DNA from: Arthrobacter psychrochitiniphilus
Lineage (GTDB): Bacteria > Actinomycetota > Actinomycetes > Actinomycetales > Micrococcaceae
Assembly (NCBI RefSeq): GCF_003185915.1
Contig: NZ_QHLZ01000001.1
Span: 558,001 to 622,000, forward strand
Length of the DNA stretch: 64,000 nt
Reading direction: 5' to 3'
Part shown: one piece after another, positions 47,563 to 55,829 of the stretch
Layout: every line of letters begins with the position of its first letter
Position numbering within the stretch: position 1 is the stretch's first letter
The notes under the pieces: generated by a model
The model's input: the letters and a program-made list of their open reading frames with translations, nothing else
Databases searched by the model: none
What the model was told of the DNA's origin: nothing
Position numbers and translations under genes: made by a program

Positions 47563-48471
47563 CTAGACAATTTGCAATTGTTGATGAACAGATTGTGCGA
47601 CAGCGTTGGCAACGGAGCTCGGAATGTTTTCGAACGTCCAGCTCCCATCCGAGGTCTTGTCGGGGTGGAACCCGCTACAAAGCGTCAGTGCTTGGAAGTG
47701 CGGCATGGGTAGTGGCAAGCCTTTGTCAACGCGGAGCATACCGATGGGATCGTCAGCATCTTCGGTAATTTGCAGTTCAAAGCACTCTTTGTCAATATCT
47801 ACTCGGGTTAAGCAGACCCCTTCGGCGTAGGTCGTTGAGTACCAAATACCCGATCTCAGCAGCCAGTAAACAGACCGTCCGTTCACTTTCTGTTTGAACA
47901 ATCCATCCCGATGAAAAGTTTCAACGTGCATGAATTTTCCCATGCGTACATTGAACATCTGGACAGGGGAACCTTGTGTGTTTGGTCCCCCTGCTAGAGG
48001 CCCGAGACCAAGCGAAGGGAGATCTTCGGCTATGGACAGCGCGGCACACGATATGAAATCTGCGCCTGAACTGGAAGCAACCTGACGGAGTTCTGCTTCA
48101 TTGTCGTACTCAACGATCAAAGTTCGCGGGTCGCTAAGTGACCCGATTCCAGATCGTGACTGTTCCAGTTTGTGCAAGACCGTATCGGCTTCAAGCCGTT
48201 CTTCCAGTTCAGGCGACCGTTTTCCAACGACAAGTGCAAACGCTGAGGACCCTGGAAGCTGCGTCACCATTGTTGGTCGAATACGCCATTTACCCTCTGA
48301 CCATGATTGGTCCAAGTGCCCGAGTACCTCCAAACGCCAAAGGTAGGATCGAGCAGCTTGGACGTTTTCAGGAGGCACGCCGTCCATCACGGCACCAACT
48401 GACGCGACCACGTCAGTCATACTTCCGTAGCCTCTTGAGCTCAACCACTGTAGAACTAGATCACCGTCCAT
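47563..48471 (-). CDS. Defence-operon protein, 302 aa (DruG position)
   Basis: 302 residues, no recognised catalytic motif. The N-terminus (DGDLVLQWLSSRGYGSMTDV, and RSYLWRLEVLGHLDQSW) looks like a winged-helix domain, with a second part rich in beta-strand (KFMHVETFHRDGLFKQKVNG, SVYWLLRSGIWYS). It starts within the last 11 bases of the 709-aa gene and is followed 43 bases later by the helicase gene, so the three are one operon. Its place corresponds to DruG of Druantia type II; that label rests on position and size, not on recognised sequence. Confidence 0.75.
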   Translation of the reverse strand: MDGDLVLQWLSSRGYGSMTDVVASVGAVMDGVPPENVQAARSYLWRLEVLGHLDQSWSEGKWRIRPTMVTQLPGSSAFALVVGKRSPELEERLEADTVLHKLEQSRSGIGSLSDPRTLIVEYDNEAELRQVASSSGADFISCAALSIAEDLPSLGLGPLAGGPNTQGSPVQMFNVRMGKFMHVETFHRDGLFKQKVNGRSVYWLLRSGIWYSTTYAEGVCLTRVDIDKECFELQITEDADDPIGMLRVDKGLPLPMPHFQALTLCSGFHPDKTSDGSWTFENIPSSVANAVAQSVHQQLQIV

Positions 48472-50590
48472 GGATGCTCTCCTGCATTGATTGTGACAAA
48501 AATGCTCGCCATAAAGGGTTCGTGTAGTCGATTGTTTCGCTGGCGGCCCTTCTCCAGAAAAACTGTGCGGGAATATCTAGTGGTTCGAAATTCGGCGGAT
48601 CTGTAGTGATCTGTTGCAAGTGTGAAATCTTGCCTGCTCGTTCTGCAAGCACCCACGCTGTGTCGGTGGGAACCTGTACTTTCCACTGGTACGACTCAGG
48701 GAAGCCGAGCCTCGTACTAAGGCTCGAAATTGGCGGCTCACCTTGCATGCGCACTTTTCCTGAAGGGCTGACAAACCAAACAGCAGCGTCCTTTCCTCGT
48801 CTGGACAGCACGAACTCTGCACGTCTGATTCCGTACGCGGAGTCTGAAGGCAAACGATCGACAACGCTTTCAGTTTGCTCCGCCTCCCACTGTGCAGCAG
48901 AGCCCCTTGAGTGAACGAAAAATTCCAATGTGACATCGTCAACAGATACGGCGTGATTACCTTCCGTAAACGGCCCGGCCAGCCGCAAAGGAAACAGTGA
49001 GCCGTTGGCCATTGCTCGTGTCCCGGGAAGCCGACCATCAAGAAGAATCTGAATGAATTCTCTCGAAGGATCGTCTGGGAGCTGCAAATCCGGCTCACCA
49101 CCTGAGAGGAAGTGTCGACCGCCAACTACAGTCCGAAGTTCGAGTCCGTTCATGAGCTTGGGCCGCAGATTGGAAGCCGGCTTGAGGAGTTCTTCTATGC
49201 TGATGAACGTTCCCGTCGGGGACAACCCAATAGGTCCGGTGAAGGACACATCAACATAGACACTCCACCCAGGGAAGAGAACTCCGCGAAATTTCCAGTA
49301 TCCAGACACGGCACTTTTGGAGAGAAGATCGTCCATCTCGGCATTATCAGATTGCTGGACAACCAACAGATGCTGCTCACTTGGAATTACATCACTCACA
49401 GACAGCCAGCGGCCCGACGAGGGATCCATACGTAAGATCCATAACTGACGTAACTTCTTGGTGACGACTGCTTTGTCACCGACCGCTTGAAAGCTGCGAT
49501 TCATGAGAGGGACAGATTCGGGGAGAGCACCCTCAACTATGTCGTAGACAGTGCCATATTCTGGTTCCTTGATCGTTATGAATGACCCGTTGCCCGTCGT
49601 GAGCCTCTGAGTTGTCAGCCGCGGATGAACAGGGATAACCCAGCTGACTGACCAGTCCTCCGGATCGATACAGAGGCCCAGGTCCAATCTCACCCTGCCC
49701 TCAACTACAGGAAAGTCCGAGGGTTGTTCTTCCGCTAATTTTACAATGACCGCTAACAGTAACGGATTTCCTGAACCTTTTTGAACCAGGTCCAAGAATG
49801 CCTTCGAGAACCCTCGCGGCTTATGGAGCCATAGACGCAGAAGGGCAAGCAAATGCTGAGGTGACGACTTTGACGCTTGATCAACTCGTCGCCTTTGAAG
49901 AAAAATTGATAACCGCTCTCGATCTGATGCTTTCATCAATGTTTGCGAGAGAGGATATCCAATTCTGCTATAATTTCCTGGGTAGATGGTGCTGGAACCC
50001 AAGAAATCTTGATTACTTTCTATCCACTTGTCGAGTACTTGCCACATCTCAGCTACTAAATCGAAATGTTTTTGAATCCCCCGAGCCGTGATGTTGTTTG
50101 ATCCGGACGTCATCAGACTAAGCAACCGCGGATAATAGGCCGCCTGCGAGAATTCCCCGTCATTTCTCATTCTGGATCCGGCAAGTACCGTGACTGCCAA
50201 GAGCGGTAAACACGGCGGTGCAAGATCCCGCGGGCCCCGCCTCCAAATGGCAAGCCGTCTGTCAATAGCATCGAATATCGTGGATTTGTCCGTTTGTCGA
50301 AGCTCAGCCAGCACGGCAGAACGTAGAGAGCCCACAGGGTCTGTTAAATGAGGAAAGAACCTTGACATTTCCTCATCATCAATGAAGACGATCACAGGTT
50401 CATCAGGTTGATTCATCGAGAAAAACGCTTGAGACAGCTTCGACTGCCACATGTCGTAGTCCACGTATGTCTCTAGTGCTTCAAGATCCCCCATGGTGAT
50501 GATTGTAATGGGGACCTCCGACATTCCTGAATCGCGTCGCATACAACCCGAAACACGAAAATTTTTCCCGTCATAAGCAAAGAATGGCAT
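48461..50590 (-). CDS. Defence-operon protein, 709 aa (DruF position)
   Basis: 709 residues, first gene of the three-gene operon. No nuclease, ATPase or methylase motif was recognised. The N-terminal third has helices and a DDEE segment (VIVFIDDEEMSRFFPHL); the remainder is mostly beta-rich (LWILRMDPSSGRWLSVSDVI, WSVYVDVSFTGPIGLSPTGT, PFTEGNHAVSVDDVTLEFFV). ATG at 50590 gives the full frame; MSEVPITIITMGDLE at 50524 is an alternative start, and neither has a good ribosome site. GC is lower than in the flanking chromosome. Possible DruF equivalent, by position only. Confidence 0.75.
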   Translation of the reverse strand: MPFFAYDGKNFRVSGCMRRDSGMSEVPITIITMGDLEALETYVDYDMWQSKLSQAFFSMNQPDEPVIVFIDDEEMSRFFPHLTDPVGSLRSAVLAELRQTDKSTIFDAIDRRLAIWRRGPRDLAPPCLPLLAVTVLAGSRMRNDGEFSQAAYYPRLLSLMTSGSNNITARGIQKHFDLVAEMWQVLDKWIESNQDFLGSSTIYPGNYSRIGYPLSQTLMKASDRERLSIFLQRRRVDQASKSSPQHLLALLRLWLHKPRGFSKAFLDLVQKGSGNPLLLAVIVKLAEEQPSDFPVVEGRVRLDLGLCIDPEDWSVSWVIPVHPRLTTQRLTTGNGSFITIKEPEYGTVYDIVEGALPESVPLMNRSFQAVGDKAVVTKKLRQLWILRMDPSSGRWLSVSDVIPSEQHLLVVQQSDNAEMDDLLSKSAVSGYWKFRGVLFPGWSVYVDVSFTGPIGLSPTGTFISIEELLKPASNLRPKLMNGLELRTVVGGRHFLSGGEPDLQLPDDPSREFIQILLDGRLPGTRAMANGSLFPLRLAGPFTEGNHAVSVDDVTLEFFVHSRGSAAQWEAEQTESVVDRLPSDSAYGIRRAEFVLSRRGKDAAVWFVSPSGKVRMQGEPPISSLSTRLGFPESYQWKVQVPTDTAWVLAERAGKISHLQQITTDPPNFEPLDIPAQFFWRRAASETIDYTNPLWRAFLSQSMQESIHGR

Positions 50591-51004
50591 GGGTAATTTG
50601 CAAGTACTCAGTATCGTGCTAGGGCATCAATTTATTGCCCGCCGTCGGTCCCCGAGACACCGCAATTGTCGTTAATCGGGGTCAACGATCTTTCTAGACT
50701 GCTTTGATACTGCCGCCCGACTATTCGCACGTCAGATTCCATAGGCCAAACGTTCGACGTTGCTGCAGTCCACACTCGTACGAATCAATGGAACCCGTCC
50801 CTGCAGCAATCACAACTACAGAAATCCTGGTATCGGCTCTCATTCTATTGATTTAGCGGGCTACGAAGGTTCTCCCCGGTCCGTGGTGAAAGCCAAGATT
50901 GCAATGGAGGGTCGACGGTGTCAAGCCGTCTGACCAACGCTGAATTACTTGCAACACGTCGACATTAAATTGGTCATCGTTCGTGACCGCCATAGAGTTG
51001 GGCC
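50591..51004. other. Divergent intergenic region between the DruF-like and NaeI-like genes
   Basis: 414 bases holding the 5' ends of two divergent defence units. No gene or control (C) protein is seen. It is AT-richer than the chromosome, and no clear -35/-10 pair could be chosen with confidence. Confidence 0.4.
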
Positions 51005-51937
51005 ATGTTGCCTTTTTCCTTGGAGCCAAATGCCGAACTCGTCGATCCAGGCCTCACTGCAGTTCTCGACTGGTTCCGGCAAGCGGATCCGGACGGATCC
51101 CGCATGGCCCGGGTGTATCGGGAAACATTTGATCAGCTTTATGACGGCCAGAGGACTGGGCGATATCGCTGGGATCAGCTCTACAAAACAGAGAAGACTC
51201 ACTACGGCACCCTGATCGAGATCAACCTCCAGCGTGAGTTCAAGTTCGACGACGGACTCGTCATGGACTACCAAATTGCTGGCCATGAAATCGACTGCAA
51301 ATATTCTGCCTCAGCGCAATGGATGTTGCCACCGGAGAGCATTGACCACCTCATCCTTGGCTCCGTTGCCAGCGACGTGAAATCTACCTGGAGCATTGGA
51401 CTTGTCCGGGCGACACCAGAGAACCGCAACGTCGGTACAAACCGAGACAGGAAAGGCAGCCTGAGCGCCCTCGGCAAGTCTCGCATTCAGTGGCTGTTTA
51501 AGGATGCCCTTATGCAGCCAAACATCCTCTTGCAGCTCCCAGAGGATCAGGTCGCTCGGATTTTTGCACCCAAAAGTGGCCAAGCGAGAGTCAATGAACT
51601 GTTCCGTGTTGCCACCAACATGCGTATCTCCCGGAACATCATCGCCACCGTCGCACAACAAAACGACTTCATGAAACGAGTCAGGGAAAACGGTGGAGCC
51701 CGAAGCACCCTTCGGGCCGAAGGCTACCTCATACTCGGGGGCGACTACTCATCACAAACGGCCGTTGCCAGGGCTCTCGGATGCATTGTTCCCGAACCTG
51801 GTGAGCTAGTAAGTGTTCGAGTCAGTCCGGTGGACTACCTTGTTGATAATTCTGTAGAGCTCGACGGCCAGCTCTGGCGCAGGATTGAACATGGCCATGA
51901 CTCCAGGGCAGTTGCACCGAAAGTGGTCAGCCAGTGA
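51005..51937 (+). CDS. NaeI-family type II restriction endonuclease
   Basis: 310 residues. The N-terminal endonuclease domain matches NaeI position for position with a +2 offset: Glu72 (TLIEINLQREF), Asp88 (LVMDYQIAG), Asp97 and Lys99 (HEIDCKYS) correspond to NaeI Glu70, Asp86, Asp95, Lys97. The ligase-like motif TFDQL is at 41-45, keeping Leu45 where NaeI has Leu43. The C-terminal part is the DNA-binding effector domain in NaeI. Expected to cut GCCGGC, as a dimer needing a second site. Stop overlaps the HNH start (GTGA). The partner methylase is the convergent C5 enzyme at 52778-53794. Confidence 0.93.
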   Translation: MLPFSLEPNAELVDPGLTAVLDWFRQADPDGSRMARVYRETFDQLYDGQRTGRYRWDQLYKTEKTHYGTLIEINLQREFKFDDGLVMDYQIAGHEIDCKYSASAQWMLPPESIDHLILGSVASDVKSTWSIGLVRATPENRNVGTNRDRKGSLSALGKSRIQWLFKDALMQPNILLQLPEDQVARIFAPKSGQARVNELFRVATNMRISRNIIATVAQQNDFMKRVRENGGARSTLRAEGYLILGGDYSSQTAVARALGCIVPEPGELVSVRVSPVDYLVDNSVELDGQLWRRIEHGHDSRAVAPKVVSQ

Positions 51938-52781
51938 CTACGGACTTCAGTGAGCTACCTTTGCCCGGCACGTGGGCCCAAATCGATTTGATCCCCTCCA
52001 CTCAACATCGAGCAATATACGAGTACCTGCACCAAAGGCACGATGACCCGCCTACCATGGTCGAAATCAGGGCGCACGCCACCACCATTGCCTGTGAAGG
52101 CCATTCCCAGACCGATCGACGAGTCCGCGATCTGCGTGATGTCTATGGAATTTGCGCCCCCCTGCCGATGGATCAACAAGAAGCCCAGGTACGTCCTTGA
52201 AGGAATGCCAGATGCAACCTATTCCAGCCGGAAATCAATTTCAGGCAAGCTGAGGGCTCGGGTGCTCCATGGCCAAATATGCGCCCAATGTGGAAAGACA
52301 CCGCTACGAGACAACGTGAAGCTTGAGGTTGACCACAAACTGCCCCCTGGCCTGGGGTGGTACGGATGACATCGAAAACCTCCAGCCACTCTGCGAAGAG
52401 TGCAATCATGACAAGCAAGACTACTACGCAACATTCAATGCGTATGCCGATAAGATCCGCGTCGCAGCCTCTCTCCTTGAGCCACACAAGCGCATTGGCG
52501 AAACGCTCAGGGTATTCAAAGAGGCCGGAGAGCCAACTCCATCGGAAGTGGTGGGACTCGTGGCCTGCCTAATCCAATACCAAGAGAACTGGCAGAAGCG
52601 CATGCGCGAATTACGACAGCTTGGTTGGGACTATAGGACCCATAAAAAGAAAAAACACGGGCGCATGCGCAGTTCCTACGAACTGACCAAATGGATGCCT
52701 TGGCCGTCAGAGCCTATTGCTCCCCTTATAAGGCAAATCGAAAATGACAAGAAGCTCACCAACCGGCAAGTCTCGAGCTAG
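51934..52781 (+). pseudogene. HNH endonuclease gene with two +1 frameshifts at C-tracts
   Basis: Starts with GTG overlapping the NaeI-like stop. Frame 1 runs to CCCCCC at 52157-52162; frame 2 then continues RWINKKPRYVLEGMPD and ICAQCGKTPL...LEVDHKLP to CCCCC at 52343-52347; frame 3 continues AWGGTDDIENLQPLCEECNH to the stop at 52781. Removing one C from each tract gives one 281-residue protein with a complete HNH/zinc motif (CAQC, VDHKLPLAWGG, N, CEEC) and a Cys pair CAPC at the first junction. N-terminal part is winged-helix-like. As written the gene is broken. Both changes being single-C gains in C-runs points to assembly error or slippage. Confidence 0.85.
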
Positions 52782-53794
52782 CTCGCGGCGCGAAGATGGC
52801 GCTCCAAATCCTCAGATTCGGGTTTCTTCGCCGCAGCCTTCACGCCAAGCGAAGCTGCGATTGACGTCCCGATGGCGCTAGCCACGGGAGGAGGGAAAGC
52901 ATTGCCAATCTGCCGGTAAACGGAAGTCTTGAGTCCGGAGAATTGCCACTCCGCAGGGAAGCCCTGAATGCGGGCAACCATCTGATTGGTCAAGCGAGGA
53001 ATGTGGTTGATTGGTGTTTCCGGCCCCGGTACTTCGTTGGCGATGCCCTTGCCGTCGACGCCCAGCATCAGCCAGCCAGCCTTAGCGCGCGTGGGGCCGA
53101 GATCAGCTCCACCATGCTTCTTGGAGCCGCCGACAACCGTGGGGGCGACATTGTTGGCCTTGGCGGCCCAGGCTTCGGCACCAGCCCATCCCCCACTCGC
53201 CATCATCGGCAGCAGCACCTCGCCAACCGTCGGAGGAGTACCTTTCGGCGTCGGCCAAGCGAACTTCTTAGCGTATCTCGTCTTAACGGCGACAAGAATG
53301 AAGCGCGGTCGCAGCTGCGGAACACCGTACTCACTCGCGTAGAAAAGCTGCCATTGGGGTTCGTAGCCAAGTTCTCGGAGCTCCTCGAGAATCAGCTCAC
53401 GGTAGCTAGTAAATCTGGCCGATGCCAACCCCTTCACGTTTTCGAGCATGACAGCCTTTGGGTTAGCTTCTCGGACGAGTCTCAATGCTTCCGGGAACAG
53501 ATCGCGCTCATCGTCTGCACCCAGCTGCTTGCCAGCCACGCTAAATGGGGGGCATGGCACACCCCCAGCGAGCAAATCGATCCCTTTGTAATTCCGACCG
53601 TTGATCTCACGAACATCACCATGGTGGACGTTCCATGACGGTCGATTGAGTTTCAGCGTTGCCGCCGCGTCCTTGTCGATTTCAACGGCCAGCGAGTGTG
53701 CAAAGCCAGCATCTTCCAAGCCATATGACTGACCACCTGCGCCAGCGCAGATCTCAAGGGCGTAAAGGGGGGTGGTGGTGTTCATGTCGTCCAT
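52778..53794 (-). CDS. DNA (cytosine-5) methyltransferase
   Basis: 338 residues with ordered C5-methylase motifs: I YALEICAGAGGQSYGLEDAG; IV GGVPCPPFSVAGKQLGADDE with the catalytic Cys of PCPPFS; VI VMLENVKGLAS; VIII VPQLRPRFILVAV; X YRQIGNAFPPPVASAIG. Its 3' end overlaps the HNH stop by 4 bases, convergent. It should protect the NaeI-type site, modifying GCCGGC. It is also the nearest methylase to the DruE-like operon and could equal DruM of Druantia type II. Start at ATG 53794; a second ATG three codons on has a better-spaced GAGAAG. Confidence 0.93.
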   Translation of the reverse strand: MDDMNTTTPLYALEICAGAGGQSYGLEDAGFAHSLAVEIDKDAAATLKLNRPSWNVHHGDVREINGRNYKGIDLLAGGVPCPPFSVAGKQLGADDERDLFPEALRLVREANPKAVMLENVKGLASARFTSYRELILEELRELGYEPQWQLFYASEYGVPQLRPRFILVAVKTRYAKKFAWPTPKGTPPTVGEVLLPMMASGGWAGAEAWAAKANNVAPTVVGGSKKHGGADLGPTRAKAGWLMLGVDGKGIANEVPGPETPINHIPRLTNQMVARIQGFPAEWQFSGLKTSVYRQIGNAFPPPVASAIGTSIAASLGVKAAAKKPESEDLERHLRAAS

Positions 53795-54161
53795 CTTCTC
53801 ATTGCAAAGTATTTACTTCGACCTTCTGTGGCGTGTCTCCCACGTTGCCACGAGGCACTGACATCATAGTGAAGAGCCCGCCATATCAAGTAACGCTTCA
53901 GTCCACCGAATACTCAAGTCGACGGTAATTCATCGTCTCAGCGTGCATCACCATCGCCCAGCCAGGAGTCCACATTTCTGTTGCTTCGCATCACCACTGG
54001 AGTGGCCTAGAAACGCCTGTAAGGCTTGCAGCAGCGTCTCGCTATAGAGAAGCTCAGGCTCCTCCCAGACATTTGCCGAGCTCCAGCCGACCGTCAACTA
54101 TTCACGGTTCAAATCAGACTACATTTGATGTGAGCTGTGTCCCAACGAGAGGTCGTCCGCC
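53795..54161. other. Intergenic stretch between methylase and NERD-helicase genes
   Basis: 367 bases with divergent promoters expected. A minus-strand frame of about 42 codons around 53950-54095 contains ELLYSETLLQALQAFLGHSS; it may be a gene remnant but is too short to assign. Confidence 0.35.
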
Positions 54162-55826
54162 GTGCATTGCATCCCACCCGAGCCTGACTTCGGTGCAGGC
54201 CAATTGGCCGAGCAGGCTGTTTGGAACCAGTTGAAAGCGGGCTTGCCAGACGACGTCGTACTTGCGCATTCGGTGCAGGTGCGGAACGGCAGTGCTGAGC
54301 ACGAGATCGACATCCTTGTGCTGTGGCCCGGCGTGGGAATGGCCGCCATTGAAGTCAAGGGTGGGCTTGTCACTCTTGAACAGGGCCAGTGGTACCAATC
54401 TGGGGGTAAAGAAAACAAGCACAGGCTCTTAGATCCCATCGCACAGTCCCAAGGATCTCTGCACGGCTTCAGGAAGTGGATCGAGGGGCAGCTGGGATCG
54501 AAGCTCAGCAACCGGTTCGCTTACATGGCTGCCTTTCCTTATTCCAGAGTCCCGCAGGAATGGGTAAAGTCGGGCAGCCCACGCGCGCTGATCCTCGATG
54601 AGCATGACTGCAAGTCACCGACGGAGAAAATCCGCCACGCCATTGAGACAGAGGGCGGTGCCACATCTCCCCTAGCAGCAAAGTTCATGGTGCGAATCAT
54701 CCCGCACTTGGAAGGGAATCTGGAACAGGCCGACACGAGCTCTGCGGGCCAGACCGAGATTGAGGACGAACAGAACCACCTGACGATACGCCAAAAAGTA
54801 TTGCTATCTGCCACACGTTCACTCCCCCGCATCAAGTTCACGGGCGGCGCCGGCAGTGGCAAGACATGGCTTGCGGTGGAGAAGGCGCGCCTGTTGAGCA
54901 AACAGGGCAAGCGGGTTGGCCTGTTTTGCTACAACAAGGGCCTAGGAATGTATCTGCAACGGCAAGTCGCACCGTGGAAATCAGCGAAGCCGACGTTCAC
55001 AGGAGAGTTCCACGAATATGTACGCTCGCTCGGCGTTCCCGACGGCATTGGGCAGGCTTACTTCGATGTTGACATGCCGACCAAGCTAAAAGAACTCGCA
55101 CTGACCATGCCCGGTGCAGAAAAGTTCGACGCCGTGATTGTGGACGAGGCCCAGGACTTTGCCCCGCTCTGGTGGGAGGCCCTGCGTGGCTGCCTGAAGA
55201 ATCCCGACACTGCTGAGATCTACGCCTTCATGGACGACGGGCAGGATGTCTACAACAGGTGGGCCAATGAGGACTCCATCCGGGATCTGCTGCCCATCCA
55301 CATCGACGAGAACCTCCGCAACACCAAGAGAATCGCAGCAACTTTCAAGTCCTTTGCCGAGGACGGTTTCACGCCGCGGGGTAGTACTGGGCTGCCGGTT
55401 CGCCGGGTTCAATGCTCCAGCGAAGACGCTCTGGACGTTGCCGACAGCTGTGTTGATGCGCTTATTGACGAAGGCTGGACCAATAACCAGATCGCACTGC
55501 TGACCACCAACTCTCGGCATCCCATTCACCGCGAGTACTTCGATGAGGACACCATCGTTGAATATTGGCAGGAATTCCACGCCGACGAAGCCGAATTCTA
55601 TGGCCACGTGTTGGGATTCAAAGGCCTTGAGCGTTCCGCAGTTATTCTGTGCGTCAACGGTTTTAAGGATATGACCCGAGCTGCGGAGCTCCTTTATGTG
55701 GGGTTGTCTCGAGCACGTTGCCTGTTGGTGATAGTTGGCGATGGTGAGCTGCTAAGGGAAGTCGGCGGGAATCAGCTGGACGGTGTCCTGTCGCGGTCGC
55801 AGCAATGGGTCCCGCCCACCGAATGA
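54162..55826 (+). CDS. NERD-domain nuclease / SF1 helicase fusion
   Basis: 554 residues. N-terminal NERD nuclease domain (about 15-130): EHEIDILVLWPGVGMAAIEV followed by KGG gives the Asp...Glu-x-Lys core. UvrD-like SF1 helicase (about 200-545): Walker A FTGGAGSGKTWLAVEKA, Walker B DAVIVDEAQDFAPLWWE, motif IV-like IDENLRNTKRIAATF, and motif VI YVGLSRARCLLVIVG. GTG start with GAGAGG nine bases upstream. Stand-alone nuclease-helicases of this plan occur in phage-defence loci; context agrees, but antiviral action is inference. Its stop lies 3 bases before the end of the decayed DUF4190 gene on minus. Confidence 0.9.
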   Translation: MHCIPPEPDFGAGQLAEQAVWNQLKAGLPDDVVLAHSVQVRNGSAEHEIDILVLWPGVGMAAIEVKGGLVTLEQGQWYQSGGKENKHRLLDPIAQSQGSLHGFRKWIEGQLGSKLSNRFAYMAAFPYSRVPQEWVKSGSPRALILDEHDCKSPTEKIRHAIETEGGATSPLAAKFMVRIIPHLEGNLEQADTSSAGQTEIEDEQNHLTIRQKVLLSATRSLPRIKFTGGAGSGKTWLAVEKARLLSKQGKRVGLFCYNKGLGMYLQRQVAPWKSAKPTFTGEFHEYVRSLGVPDGIGQAYFDVDMPTKLKELALTMPGAEKFDAVIVDEAQDFAPLWWEALRGCLKNPDTAEIYAFMDDGQDVYNRWANEDSIRDLLPIHIDENLRNTKRIAATFKSFAEDGFTPRGSTGLPVRRVQCSSEDALDVADSCVDALIDEGWTNNQIALLTTNSRHPIHREYFDEDTIVEYWQEFHADEAEFYGHVLGFKGLERSAVILCVNGFKDMTRAAELLYVGLSRARCLLVIVGDGELLREVGGNQLDGVLSRSQQWVPPTE

Positions 55827-55829
55827 CTT

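Noticed and set aside
42114-50590. DISARM system
   Set aside because: DISARM splits helicase (DrmA) and DUF1998 (DrmB) and adds a PLD-type DrmC; here helicase and DUF1998-type cysteines are in one 1801-aa chain and no HKD motif is seen.
51005-51937. NaeI homologue acting as a topoisomerase-ligase
   Set aside because: Leu45 is kept at the position where Lys is needed for that activity.
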